A stretch of 21,835 nt of DNA from Actinomycetes bacterium (GCA_014190175.1 BJFZ01000022.1:1-21835), one strand, 5' to 3'. Positions 7,294 to 15,475 are shown, numbered from the stretch's first letter. Numbers and translations: made by a program. Notes: generated by a model not told the origin, from the sequence alone.

Positions 7294-8469
7294 ATGAAGA
7301 AGTCGCTAGCGGTAGTTGCCGTAGCAGCACTGCTTTCTGGAATATTTGCCGGGCCTGCACAAGCTAAAGATGTGAAATTAACAGGTGGCGGAGCAACATT
7401 CGCTGCTCCAATTCTTGATGCATGTAAAGGTGAATTCGCCTCAGCAAGTGGTGATTCATACAGCTACGCATCACTAGGTTCAGGAGCTGGTCGTTCAGGT
7501 TGGGATAAAGGCGATTACGACTTCGGTTGGTCTGACACACCTCACCTCACTGCAAAAGATGTAAATACGATGCACATTCCAGTTGTCGCTGCGCCAGTAG
7601 CGATTATGTACAACATCCCAGGCGTGGATGAACAATTGAATCTAACTCCTGAAATTATTGCTGGAATTTTCTCTCGTCAAATCACAAATTGGAATGACCC
7701 AAAGATCACAGCTGAAAATAACAAAACAATTAAGACTCCAATTTTCAAGAAAACCAAGGTAACCACCAAAGTAAAAGGTAAAAAAGTTACCAAGACAATT
7801 ACCGCAAAGGATAAAAGCGGAAATCCAATTGTAGATAGCTACACAGAGGAAAAAGTTGCTATCGATTTTCCTAAGCTCCCAATCGTTATTGTCTACCGAA
7901 ATGATTCTTCAGGAACTTCTGGAATCTTCACCAACTACTTGGCAGCAGCTGCTCCATCAATCTGGACCAAACCAGGAAACAACGATTTCACTGCTTCATT
8001 TCCTGGAGTGATTACAGATGCCGCAAACTTTGGTTCAGTACAGGGCGGAAAGGGTTCTGAACAAACCGCACCGCTAACCGCTCGTATCGCCGGAGCAATT
8101 ACTTATGCTGAGGCAAATTATGCGAAAAGCAATGGTTTGAAAGTTGCCAAAGTAAAGAACAATGCCGGAAATTACGTAGAACCAGGCGCTGCTGGCGTTT
8201 CAGCATTCTTGGGTTCTGCAACTACTAATCCAAATGGAACTTTGACTCTTGATTACAAGAGTACAAATCCAGCGGCATATCTACTTGGATCAACTTCATA
8301 TGCACTTGTTTCAAGTTCTTACAAGGATCCAGTCAAGGGTGCGGCAGTCAAAGGTTTGATGACCTACATTCTTAATGAATGTGCCAAGAAATTCCCAGCA
8401 ACTGAGTTCGCTGTAATCGATGGCCCATTGAAGACATTCAATGAGGCACAGATTGCAAAAATTAAGTAA
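7294..8469 (+). CDS. pstS: Phosphate-binding protein PstS (Sec-secreted, no lipobox)
   Basis: The extracytoplasmic receptor that delivers phosphate to PstCAB. The ATG at 7294 is chosen over the in-frame TTG at 7291 because GGAGG lies 7 nt upstream. The 391 residues begin with a Sec signal peptide cut near AQA24. Phosphate-site motifs are GGGATFAAP (31-39), SLGSGAGRSGW (60-70), FGWSDTP (77-83) and YRNDSSGTSG (201-210). A Lys/Thr-rich insert (about 147-192), including KTKVTTKVKGKKVTK, separates ITNWND from LPIVIVYR. No Cys occurs near the signal-peptide cleavage site, so this is not a lipoprotein, unlike most actinobacterial PstS proteins. It has its own PHO box and terminator. Confidence 0.95.
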   Translation: MKKSLAVVAVAALLSGIFAGPAQAKDVKLTGGGATFAAPILDACKGEFASASGDSYSYASLGSGAGRSGWDKGDYDFGWSDTPHLTAKDVNTMHIPVVAAPVAIMYNIPGVDEQLNLTPEIIAGIFSRQITNWNDPKITAENNKTIKTPIFKKTKVTTKVKGKKVTKTITAKDKSGNPIVDSYTEEKVAIDFPKLPIVIVYRNDSSGTSGIFTNYLAAAAPSIWTKPGNNDFTASFPGVITDAANFGSVQGGKGSEQTAPLTARIAGAITYAEANYAKSNGLKVAKVKNNAGNYVEPGAAGVSAFLGSATTNPNGTLTLDYKSTNPAAYLLGSTSYALVSSSYKDPVKGAAVKGLMTYILNECAKKFPATEFAVIDGPLKTFNEAQIAKIK

Positions 8470-8483
8470 AACTTAAAAAAAGT

Positions 8484-8517
8484 AAAAATGGGGTCCACTT
8501 AGGTGGGCCCCATTTTT
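8484..8517 (+). terminator. Rho-independent terminator after pstS
   Basis: The 15-bp arms 8484-8498 and 8503-8517 enclose the loop TTAG and end in TTTTTG. One U-G wobble (8494 with 8507) would be A-C on the other strand, so the hairpin is directed to the plus strand. It lies 14 bp after the pstS stop and insulates the tRNA-Arg gene from pst transcription. Confidence 0.92.
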
Positions 8518-8536
8518 GTTGTCTTGTTGCTTCAAG

Positions 8537-8610
8537 TGCGCCTGGCAGGAATCGAACCTGCGACAACCCGCTTAGAAGGCGGGTGCTCTATCCGACTGAG
8601 CTACAAGCGC
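8537..8610 (-). tRNA. tRNA-Arg (TCT)
   Basis: The minus-strand cloverleaf is complete: acceptor GCGCTTG/CAGGCGC with discriminator A, D-arm GCTC...GAGC, anticodon stem CCCGC/GCGGG with loop CTTCTAA (anticodon TCT, reading AGA/AGG), and T-arm GCAGG TTCGATT CCTGC. CCA is not encoded (CTT follows), unlike the tRNA-His in this window. Confidence 0.95.
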
Positions 8611-8630
8611 AAATCAGCGTTGCTTGGCTA

Positions 8631-8636
8631 ATTGTA
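8631..8636 (-). promoter_or_regulatory. -10 box of tRNA-Arg
   Basis: On the minus strand TACAAT, a near-consensus -10 hexamer, lies 20 nt upstream of the mature tRNA 5' end. No clean -35 was recognised. Confidence 0.5.
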
Positions 8637-8696
8637 GTAGCCGGTCTGTTGTTCGATCACCGCTCAGCAGAAACCATGGAATAGTGCCAAGGGCGA

Positions 8697-8702
8697 TAAA
8701 GT
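8697..8702 (+). promoter_or_regulatory. Candidate leaderless -10 box of ettA
   Basis: TAAAGT matches TANNNT and ends 7 nt before the ettA ATG at 8710. The spacer AGGGGCT is not a usable Shine-Dalgarno sequence at that distance. Confidence 0.45.
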
Positions 8703-8709
8703 AGGGGCT

Positions 8710-10377
8710 ATGGCCGAATTTATTTACACAATGAAAAAGACGCGCAAAGCCCATGGCGACAAGGTGATTTTGGATGATGTGACCTTGATGTTCCTACCAG
8801 GGGCCAAGATCGGCGTTGTCGGCCCTAATGGCGCTGGAAAATCAACAGTGCTACAGATTATGGCTGGATTGCAGCAACCATCTAATGGTGAGGCTTTTCT
8901 TACGCCCGGGTATTCAGTTGGCATCTTGTTACAAGAGCCAAATTTAGATGACAATAAAAATGTGCTTGAAAATGTACAAGAGGGTGTTGCTGAAACGATG
9001 GCTTTGCTTAAAAGATTTAATGATATTTCTGATGAGATGTCCTCACCTGATGCTGATTACGACAAATTGTTGGCAGAGATGGGAAATCTGCAAGAGCAAC
9101 TTGATCACCGGAATGCGTGGGAGATCGATTCACAATTAGAACAAGCGATGGATGCACTCAGATGCCCACCAGCAGATGCTGATGTAAAAGTTCTTTCAGG
9201 TGGAGAGCGTCGCCGAGTTGCTTTATGTAAATTGCTTTTGCAAGCACCAGATTTATTACTACTTGATGAGCCAACTAACCATTTAGATGCAGAGTCAGTT
9301 CTTTGGTTGGAACAACATTTAGCGAAATACCCTGGAACTGTTGTGGCGATTACTCACGATCGGTACTTCTTGGACAATGTGGCGCAATGGATTCTGGAAT
9401 TAGATCGCGGACGCGCATTCCCATATGAGGGAAATTACTCAACATATTTGGAAACAAAATCAGCACGTTTGAAAATTGAAGGTCAGAAAGATGCTAAACG
9501 CGCAAAACGTTTAACTGAAGAACTTGAATGGGTGCGCCAGAATTCAAAAGGTCGCCAAGTTAAATCAAAAGCACGTCTTGCACGCTATGAAGAAATGGCT
9601 GCTGAAGCTGACAAAGTTCGGAAGATGGATTTTGAAGAGATTCAAATTCCACCGGGACCACGCCTTGGAAATATTGTGGTTGAAGTTGAGAAACTGAGTA
9701 AAGGCTTTGGGGATCGATTGTTATTTGATGGTCTTTCATTTTCACTCCCACGTAACGGAATTGTTGGAGTTATTGGACCAAACGGCGCGGGTAAAACCAC
9801 GCTCTTTAAAATGCTTTTAGATTTAGAGAAACCAGATGGCGGAACTCTAAAAATTGGTGAAACTGTTTCGATCTCATATGTAGATCAGGGGCGTGGCGGC
9901 ATCGATCCAAAGAAAAATATCTGGGAAGTTGTCTCAGACGGTTTAGATTTCATGAAAGTGGGCCAAGTTGAAATTCCAAGCCGGGCCTACGTTTCAACCT
10001 TTGGTTTTAAAGGGCCAGACCAACAAAAACTTGCTGGAGTCCTATCTGGTGGTGAGCGAAATAGATTAAATCTTGCCTTAACTTTAAAAATGGGTGGGAA
10101 CTTACTTCTTCTTGATGAGCCAACAAATGATCTAGATGTGGAAACTCTCGGAAGTTTGGAGAATGCACTGCTCAACTTCTCTGGTTGCGCTGTTGTGATT
10201 TCCCACGATCGCTGGTTCTTAGATCGTGTAGCCACACACATTCTTGCTTATGAGGGTGATTCACAATGGTTCTGGTTTGAAGGAAACTTTGAATCTTATG
10301 AGAAGAATAAAGTTGAGAGATTAGGCGCAGAAGCATCGCGTCCACATCGAGTTACTTATAGAAAGTTGACCCGCTAA
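8710..10377 (+). CDS. ettA: Energy-dependent translational throttle protein EttA (ABC-F)
   Basis: A soluble ABC-F ATPase that binds the ribosomal E site and tunes early elongation to the ATP/ADP ratio. The 555 residues carry two ABC domains: Walker A GPNGAGKST (38-46), signature LSGGE (162-166) and LLLLDEPTNHLD (182-193) in the first; GPNGAGKTT (356-364), LSGGE (445-449) and LLLLDEPTNDLD in the second. The arm insertion (about 90-140) and the basic inter-domain linker (about 243-315) are those of EttA. The stop overlaps the next ATG by one base (TAATG). M. tuberculosis also has an EttA homologue near a thioesterase gene. Confidence 0.96.
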   Translation: MAEFIYTMKKTRKAHGDKVILDDVTLMFLPGAKIGVVGPNGAGKSTVLQIMAGLQQPSNGEAFLTPGYSVGILLQEPNLDDNKNVLENVQEGVAETMALLKRFNDISDEMSSPDADYDKLLAEMGNLQEQLDHRNAWEIDSQLEQAMDALRCPPADADVKVLSGGERRRVALCKLLLQAPDLLLLDEPTNHLDAESVLWLEQHLAKYPGTVVAITHDRYFLDNVAQWILELDRGRAFPYEGNYSTYLETKSARLKIEGQKDAKRAKRLTEELEWVRQNSKGRQVKSKARLARYEEMAAEADKVRKMDFEEIQIPPGPRLGNIVVEVEKLSKGFGDRLLFDGLSFSLPRNGIVGVIGPNGAGKTTLFKMLLDLEKPDGGTLKIGETVSISYVDQGRGGIDPKKNIWEVVSDGLDFMKVGQVEIPSRAYVSTFGFKGPDQQKLAGVLSGGERNRLNLALTLKMGGNLLLLDEPTNDLDVETLGSLENALLNFSGCAVVISHDRWFLDRVATHILAYEGDSQWFWFEGNFESYEKNKVERLGAEASRPHRVTYRKLTR

Positions 10378-10784
10378 TGAAACATCAATTCAAATGTCAA
10401 GTTCGTTGGGGCGACTTAGATGCATTTATGCATGTGAACAATGCTGCATACTTGACCTACATTCAGGAAGCTCGAGTTGATTTCACGGTCTATTCACGTC
10501 AACGTTCAAATCTGCAACCTATTTTAATTGAAATGGTTGTTGCGCATGCTGATGTTGATTACATAAATCCAATTTATAGTGCTGGAATTGAAATAGATGT
10601 CGAAGTTTGGGTATCTAAAATCGGAACCTCATCTTTCGTTTTGCAATATGAACTTTCTAAAGCTGGCACGATCTATGCTAAAGCTAAAACTGTGCAGGTC
10701 ACAGTTTCAATGGAGTCAAAGAGTTCACGGCCAGTAAATGAGCAAGAGCGAGAATTCCTTTCGCAATACCTAATAAGCGAGTAA
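10377..10784 (+). CDS. Acyl-CoA thioesterase, 4HBT hotdog family
   Basis: This 135-residue single hotdog domain has the 4-hydroxybenzoyl-CoA thioesterase signature [21 protein letters not shown] beginning at residue 10. Asp13 or Asp15 is the expected catalytic acid. Members hydrolyse acyl-CoA thioesters in the cytoplasm; the substrate cannot be told from sequence. The start overlaps the ettA stop by one base, and the next gene starts 2 nt after its stop, so all three are probably one transcript. The ettA-thioesterase pair is conserved in actinobacteria. Confidence 0.9.
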   Translation: MKHQFKCQVRWGDLDAFMHVNNAAYLTYIQEARVDFTVYSRQRSNLQPILIEMVVAHADVDYINPIYSAGIEIDVEVWVSKIGTSSFVLQYELSKAGTIYAKAKTVQVTVSMESKSSRPVNEQEREFLSQYLISE

Positions 10785-10786
10785 AA

Positions 10787-11164
10787 GTGTCAGAAAATTT
10801 TTACGAAGCAGTTGGTGGCGAAAAAGCATTTGAACAATTAGTTTCACATTTTTATGCACTGGTTGCTATAGATCCCATTTTGCGTCCCATGTATCCAGTC
10901 GATGATTTGCATGGTGCGGCAATCAGATTAAAGATGTTCCTTGAGCAGTACTGGGGTGGGCCAAAGACTTATTCTGAAGAGAGGGGACATCCACGCTTGC
11001 GGATGCGCCATGCAGATTTCAAAATAGGGACAAAAGAACGTGATGCTTGGTTGCTTTGCATGAACAGCGCAGTTAATGAATTGGTGATCACCACAGAACA
11101 GCGAAGTGAGCTTTGGAGTTATTTGGAAGGCGCAGCACAATTCATGATCAATTCAGAGGATTAA
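10787..11164 (+). CDS. glbO: Group II truncated haemoglobin (TrHbO)
   Basis: A 125-residue 2-over-2 haem globin. Key residues sit at the same numbers as in M. tuberculosis GlbO: Tyr23 (B10), Tyr36 (CD1), proximal His75 (F8) in RMRHADFKI, and Trp88 (G8) in DAWLLCM. The group II motif [18 protein letters not shown] is intact. Proposed roles in the family are oxygen handling near the membrane and protection from NO or peroxide. The start is GTG at 10787, 2 nt after the thioesterase stop. In mycobacteria glbO is also close to ettA, HNH and pepN genes. Confidence 0.95.
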   Translation: MSENFYEAVGGEKAFEQLVSHFYALVAIDPILRPMYPVDDLHGAAIRLKMFLEQYWGGPKTYSEERGHPRLRMRHADFKIGTKERDAWLLCMNSAVNELVITTEQRSELWSYLEGAAQFMINSED

Positions 11165-11185
11165 ATATTTGGTATTTTTTCAGAT

Positions 11186-11404
11186 TTAGAACGAGGGTAT
11201 TTGTATTTCCTCAAAAACTTCTTCAAATTCAATTCCAGGAATTCCTAGATCGCCTGAAACTCCTTCACTTACTAATTGTCGGATTTCTGACAGTGAATTT
11301 CCGAGGACCACATATTTACTAGGACCATCTTGATCTTCGATATCAGCATGCGCAAACCATTCATCTTCTTGCGTTTGAGATATGTATAGATTGTACTTAC
11401 TCAC
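11186..11404 (-). CDS. hicB: HicB-like antitoxin
   Basis: The 72-residue acidic protein has a HicB-type partial RNase H fold pattern (YNLYISQTQEDEWFAHAD, then a loop and the helix SLSEIRQLVSEGV). Its GTG start overlaps the hicA stop by 4 bp (GTGA), so translation is coupled and the order is toxin first, as in many hicAB loci. It lacks the C-terminal ribbon-helix-helix or HTH domain of long HicB proteins, so it may neutralise HicA without strong DNA binding. The assignment rests mainly on the pairing with HicA. Confidence 0.65.
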   Translation of the reverse strand: MSKYNLYISQTQEDEWFAHADIEDQDGPSKYVVLGNSLSEIRQLVSEGVSGDLGIPGIEFEEVFEEIQIPSF

Positions 11405-11637
11405 CTAATCAACTCCAATCCCTGCTCCAAAGTTAACCCAATTACTGTTATCAAAATCTTTTTAATCTCAATGCCGGAAACCTCTCTTGAGTTATGAAAA
11501 CAATATTGAATAGTTGGGTAGCTTTTAGATTTTAGTTTTCTATGTGAACCTCTTTGACTAACAATATAGTAATTTAGCGGTTTGCGAAATAATATGGCTA
11601 GGAATTTTCTGGATTTCATTGATGGAAAATCAGACAC
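11401..11637 (-). CDS. hicA: HicA-like mRNA interferase toxin
   Basis: Up to 78 residues with the HicA dsRBD-like pattern: N-terminal MKSRKFLAILF, then YYIVSQRGSHRKLK carrying the catalytic-type His of the G-S-H motif, then a C-terminal helix (EIKKILITVIGLTLEQGLELI). HicA toxins cleave mRNA and tmRNA when not bound by HicB. Two starts are possible: GTG at 11637, which has CAAAAT ending 6 nt upstream, or ATG at 11619, which matches the usual family N-terminus. By hand count 11401-11760 is about 32% G+C, lower than neighbouring lines (about 38-45%), suggesting recent acquisition. Confidence 0.75.
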   Translation of the reverse strand: MSDFPSMKSRKFLAILFRKPLNYYIVSQRGSHRKLKSKSYPTIQYCFHNSREVSGIEIKKILITVIGLTLEQGLELIR

Positions 11638-11643
11638 ATCGCA

Positions 11644-11649
11644 ATTTTG
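11644..11649 (-). promoter_or_regulatory. Candidate -10 box of hicAB
   Basis: On the minus strand CAAAAT (nAnnnT) ends 6 nt before the hicA GTG at 11637. The surroundings are AT-rich, so chance matches are likely here. Confidence 0.25.
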
Positions 11650-11709
11650 ATCACCAAAATGAAAGTTTAAAACAGAGGGTTACATTTTGTGGATATAGGT
11701 AGAATTTAG

Positions 11710-11722
11710 TTACTATTAGTAA
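11710..11722. promoter_or_regulatory. Perfect 6+6 palindrome between hicA and the DCC gene
   Basis: TTACTA-T-TAGTAA is a perfect inverted repeat with a one-base centre, about 72 bp upstream of hicA and 31 bp downstream of the DCC-protein stop. It could be an operator for hicAB or another regulator. The arms are too short and AT-rich for an intrinsic terminator. Confidence 0.35.
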
Positions 11723-11752
11723 GCAAGGAAATGGTAATTAGGTTGATTGAAT

Positions 11753-12151
11753 TTAGTCGAGTGGGTCTGGATCTTCCGGTAAAAATTGTGAGATCTTTGT
11801 TACCAATTCGCTTCCGCGGTTTCTGGCAATCCAGTCATAACCAAAATCACTTACTTTTCCCAAAGTTCGCACTGTCAGTGCGACGCCACGATAGGCACCA
11901 CCCGCAAGTGTTAACAAATCTGCAATGGCTCGTGCGCCAGATGATCGGTAACTTCCTTTAATCAACTGAACGCTTTTCTCACACTCTTCAATAGAAATTC
12001 CATGGGTCACCAAATCCGCAGTTTGATATGCGTAAAAGTAAATCTCGGCTGAAATGCGTGGACGAAGCCAGGCGACTGCACGACGACAAAAATTGCACTC
12101 TCCATCAACTAAAACTACAGTTTTCCCATTAAATGGAATTAGATTGCTCAT
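11753..12151 (-). CDS. DCC-family thiol-disulfide oxidoreductase-like protein (DUF393)
   Basis: The 132-residue protein opens with VVLVDGECNFCRRAVAWL, the DxxCxxC (DCC) motif with Asp16, Cys19 and Cys22 in a thioredoxin-like setting. The C-terminal YDWIARNR is also typical of the family. The family is assigned to thiol-disulfide exchange, but substrates are generally unknown. There is no signal peptide. The start overlaps the end of the MscS-type gene by 4 bp (ATGA), so it is the last gene of a three-gene operon with the peptidase and the channel. Confidence 0.9.
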   Translation of the reverse strand: MSNLIPFNGKTVVLVDGECNFCRRAVAWLRPRISAEIYFYAYQTADLVTHGISIEECEKSVQLIKGSYRSSGARAIADLLTLAGGAYRGVALTVRTLGKVSDFGYDWIARNRGSELVTKISQFLPEDPDPLD

Positions 12152-12678
12152 TGAGAACGGTTTCCAACTTTTAAGATCTCGCCATTACGCAAATACCAAA
12201 CGACTCCATCTTGAGCGCGAATAGTGGTTATACGCAGCCCGACATTTTCGACAATTCCTTTAACTTCAAGTAATTCAACTTCGTCGCCAACGCCATATTG
12301 ATCTTCCAGCAGCATTGATAGTCCAGCAAGTAGGTCGCGCACAAATGTCTGAGCACCAAGTCCTAATGCGACACCAACGACGCCAGCAGAGGTTAGTAGT
12401 GGGCCCAGATTGATTCCTAACTCATCAAGAATTGTTGCTAACGCGATAAGTGCAGTAGTCCCACCTAGGGCGCTACGGAGTAAAGCACCGATAGTTCTGG
12501 CACGTTCGCCTACTCGATTGGCTTTGCCCTTATCTGATCGCGCAATCAATCGATTCATGGCTTTAGTAATTGCACGTGAGCCAATTAATCGGATCAATAA
12601 AGCAATAGCGACGATTGTAGTTATGCGAAGTGGGGCTCCATTAAACCAATCTGAAAAAGAGTTGATAAACCCATTCAT
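12148..12678 (-). CDS. Short MscS-family mechanosensitive channel
   Basis: A 176-residue MscS-type protein that would open under membrane tension to release solutes. TM1 is about 16-34, TM2 about 66-83, and the pore helix TM3 about 93-122 carries VVGVALGLGAQTFVRDLLAGL. The beta domain follows (about 125-173). The large C-terminal alpha/beta vestibule domain of E. coli MscS (286 residues) is missing. The end (KVGNRSQ) is a normal stop overlapping the next start, so this is a short subfamily rather than a broken gene. It starts one base inside the peptidase stop (TAATG). Confidence 0.88.
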   Translation of the reverse strand: MNGFINSFSDWFNGAPLRITTIVAIALLIRLIGSRAITKAMNRLIARSDKGKANRVGERARTIGALLRSALGGTTALIALATILDELGINLGPLLTSAGVVGVALGLGAQTFVRDLLAGLSMLLEDQYGVGDEVELLEVKGIVENVGLRITTIRAQDGVVWYLRNGEILKVGNRSQ

Positions 12679-14789
12679 TATTTAGCACCTCCAGTTGGTG
12701 ACATTCCACTCCATTTTGAATGAAATGCCAAGGTATCTGCGGTTAAATCAATAGAGCGCGTTAGCGATCTTGCTCCATGTCCAACATCAAATTCGGCCCG
12801 GATTAAAACTGGTCGATCGCTAGCTGTTGCATGTTGCAAAGCGGCACACATCTTTCGGGCATGAAGTGGATCAACGCGGGTATCGCTATCAAATACAGTA
12901 AATAAAGTTGCCGGATAGTGAACACCTTCGCGTACCTGGTGGTAAGGGGAGTAGGAGATTAACCATTCAAACTCTTCTTCAATCTCAGCACTTCCATATT
13001 CATCAGACCAAGTAGCACCTAAACCGTGTTTTTCATACCGAACCATGTCTAGCAAAGGCGCAGAACAAACTACCGCGCTATAAAGATCGGGTTCTTGAGT
13101 TAGAGCCGCACCAACTAACAAACCACCATTTGATCCACCTTCAATAGAAAGTTGCGTCGAGGTTGTCCAACCTTGTTCAATTAAAGTTCTTGCAGCGGAA
13201 TGAAAATCATCAAAAACATTTTGTTTCTCACCCCGCATGCCCTCACGGTGCCAATCTTCGCCCTCTTCATCACCACCGCGGATATTTGCAACAACCCAAA
13301 CTCCACCTGCTTCAACCCAAGCAAGTGCACTTGCTGAATATCCAGGAGATAAACCAACTCCAAACCCTCCATACCCGTAAAGCACAGTAGGCCGTGGATC
13401 CTCTGGTTTTTCAGTTGGGGAAAGCACAAACATTCGCACCAGAGTTTCATCTAATGATTTATAAGTAATTTGTTTTGAGAAAACTTTTGGAACAGCAACA
13501 CTTCCTGGCGGATCTGCATATTTACTTAGTTTTAAAGTACGAGCATCAAAATGATAAACAGTTGGGGGAGTTACATGGTCGGTGTAACCAATCCAGGCTT
13601 CATGACCCCCTTCTGGTCGCTCACTTAAACCAGTCAAAGTGCCAGAGCCCGGCAATGGAATAGTGCTTTGTCGTTCTCCAGTTTCAAGTGAGTGAATACT
13701 TATCTCACTAACTCCATGTCTTTCCCAAGAAACCAAAAGCATCGCACCTGGAAGTTGGTCGCCATCTAATATCGCCCAACCACCCATTACCGCTTCTTGG
13801 TCTTCAGCAACTAACTCACGCCATTGCGCACTCTCACCCATTGAAAGCAATGTACTTGGAGAGGAGATACAGATCCGACCACGTGGTGCATCAAAATCTG
13901 TTCCAATTAAGATTCTTCCATCGCGCAATGCTTGGACATCAGCTCGTGAATCACTTTCTGCGCTATGAATTAAAATCAAATCTGGATTTTCGATTGAACT
14001 ACTTTGTAGATCTGCAAGCCAGAGATCATTACGAGGTTCAGTACCTGCACTTGCCGAAATGCTCAGCCAACATCCATCCATTGAAACAGTAACTCCGTAA
14101 TAACTAGTGATCTCTTCATCGGCGCCCCAAATTTCAATGTCATCTTCAGCAGGAGTGCCAACTTTATGTAAATACACCCGGCGATGAAACTTCTCCTCAT
14201 CCGCAGGGATTAAATCTGGCGCAAGTCGTCGCACATAATAAAATGCATTCTCACCTGGTAGCCAAGCAATAGGTGAGTAGCGACCGCGATCAATCGGCCC
14301 ATCAATTATTTTTTTACTTTCAATATCTAGAACATAAATTGAACTTTCTTCAGTTCCGCCAGTTGACAATTGATAAGCAAGTAAATTTCCTTCTTTAGAT
14401 GGCTGAAACGCATCCAAAGTTGTTTTACCTGTTGGATCAATTGCAATTGGATTAAGCAAAACAACTTCTGGTGAATCTGGTGTTTTGCGAGTGTAAAGAA
14501 TGCCCAACTCTTCGCCAGCTTTTCGGCGCATGTAAAAAGATCTCTCTCCGCGCCAAGCGGGAGTGGATATATATCCGGCACCAAGCAATGTAGTAAGTCG
14601 TTGCGACCAATGATCGCGCCCACTTAATTGTTTAATCTGGTTTTGCCATAACTCTTCTTGAGCGGCTGACCATTTTTTAGTAGCTGAGGATTGCCCATCT
14701 TCGAGCCATCGATAAGGGTCGGCGACCTCCTGACCGAAGTACTCATCGCTGATTGCTTCACGATCGGCGGGTGGATATTTCAGGCTCAT
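12678..14789 (-). CDS. Prolyl oligopeptidase family serine peptidase (S9A)
   Basis: About 703 residues: an N-terminal seven-bladed propeller and a C-terminal alpha/beta hydrolase. The triad is Ser553 in EGGSNGGLL, Asp636 in FDSDTRVDP and His671 in DVGHGA; Arg638 matches the substrate-binding Arg of porcine POP. It cleaves short peptides after proline in the cytoplasm, as no signal peptide is seen. The frame opens further upstream (ATG at 14825), but the ATG at 14789 gives the usual POP start (SLKYPPADREA) and has TAGGCT ending 7 nt upstream. First gene of an overlapping operon with the MscS-type and DCC genes. Confidence 0.93.
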   Translation of the reverse strand: MSLKYPPADREAISDEYFGQEVADPYRWLEDGQSSATKKWSAAQEELWQNQIKQLSGRDHWSQRLTTLLGAGYISTPAWRGERSFYMRRKAGEELGILYTRKTPDSPEVVLLNPIAIDPTGKTTLDAFQPSKEGNLLAYQLSTGGTEESSIYVLDIESKKIIDGPIDRGRYSPIAWLPGENAFYYVRRLAPDLIPADEEKFHRRVYLHKVGTPAEDDIEIWGADEEITSYYGVTVSMDGCWLSISASAGTEPRNDLWLADLQSSSIENPDLILIHSAESDSRADVQALRDGRILIGTDFDAPRGRICISSPSTLLSMGESAQWRELVAEDQEAVMGGWAILDGDQLPGAMLLVSWERHGVSEISIHSLETGERQSTIPLPGSGTLTGLSERPEGGHEAWIGYTDHVTPPTVYHFDARTLKLSKYADPPGSVAVPKVFSKQITYKSLDETLVRMFVLSPTEKPEDPRPTVLYGYGGFGVGLSPGYSASALAWVEAGGVWVVANIRGGDEEGEDWHREGMRGEKQNVFDDFHSAARTLIEQGWTTSTQLSIEGGSNGGLLVGAALTQEPDLYSAVVCSAPLLDMVRYEKHGLGATWSDEYGSAEIEEEFEWLISYSPYHQVREGVHYPATLFTVFDSDTRVDPLHARKMCAALQHATASDRPVLIRAEFDVGHGARSLTRSIDLTADTLAFHSKWSGMSPTGGAK

Positions 14790-14796
14790 GCTCCTA

Positions 14797-14802
14797 AGCC
14801 TA
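14797..14802 (-). promoter_or_regulatory. Candidate leaderless -10 box of the prolyl oligopeptidase
   Basis: On the minus strand TAGGCT fits TANNNT and ends 7 nt before the ATG at 14789. An AGGAG in the spacer is only 1 nt from the ATG, too close to serve as a normal Shine-Dalgarno sequence. This supports 14789 as the start. Confidence 0.45.
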
Positions 14803-14927
14803 GGCTCGCGGCTCCAAAAGTTCATCAACTTAGGCTTTTTTCTGGTGTGCCTGACTAGCCAACTTCGACAGAACCTAGCAAGATTTCACTTATCTGATTG
14901 GCACTTTGTGCGCAGGAGGGAGTGGTG

Positions 14928-15443
14928 ATGTCTAACGCTCTTGTCCTTAATGCGACATATGAGCCCCTTTGCGTTGTCAGTGAACGTCGCGCTCTCATTT
15001 TGGTTATGAATCAACGTGCAGGTGTTGTTGAAACTTCCGGGTCTTTCATCCACCATCCGGCTGGAGATATGTCGCTCCCAACTGTTATTAAATTAAATCG
15101 GTTTGTCAGAGTTCCATATCGCAATACTGTGCCACTTACCCGACGTGCAATTTTTGCCCGCGATGGTGGAAAATGTGCTTACTGCCAAGCACCGGCAACA
15201 AGCATTGATCATGTGATGCCAAGATCTCGCGGAGGTGCTCACGCTTGGGACAATGTTGTATCTGCTTGTCATCGTTGTAACCATTCCAAAGCTGATCGCA
15301 CTTTGAAAGATTTGGGTTGGCGATTACGAAATATTCCTAAAGAACCATCCGGGGCAGCGTGGCGAATACTGGGTACCGGTCGCGCAGACCCACGTTGGGT
15401 TCCATACCTTCAGCCATTTGGAGTAGGAAGTGTTGTCGCTTAG
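14928..15443 (+). CDS. HNH endonuclease domain protein (conserved actinobacterial)
   Basis: About 171 residues from the ATG at 14928, chosen because AGGAGG at 14914-14919 lies 8 nt upstream. The N-terminal part (ALVLNATYEPLCVVSERRALIL) is characteristic of a conserved family. The HNH fold has zinc ligands CAYC (83-86) and CHRC (114-117), with the catalytic-type DH at 94-95, N109 and N118. No signal peptide is seen, so it acts in the cytoplasm. Its biological role is not established. A homologue lies between glbO and pepN in mycobacteria. It is divergent from the prolyl oligopeptidase gene across 138 bp. Confidence 0.9.
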   Translation: MSNALVLNATYEPLCVVSERRALILVMNQRAGVVETSGSFIHHPAGDMSLPTVIKLNRFVRVPYRNTVPLTRRAIFARDGGKCAYCQAPATSIDHVMPRSRGGAHAWDNVVSACHRCNHSKADRTLKDLGWRLRNIPKEPSGAAWRILGTGRADPRWVPYLQPFGVGSVVA

Positions 15444-15475
15444 CAAGCAAATTTAACTAGTAGGATTACTGCATT

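Noticed and set aside
11165..11760. Insertion sequence or integron remnant around hicAB
   Set aside because: No transposase or integrase frame, no terminal inverted repeats and no target duplication could be seen.
12148..12678. MscS-type gene as a truncated pseudogene
   Set aside because: The pore helix and beta domain are complete and the stop is coupled (ATGA) to the next gene, fitting a short subfamily.
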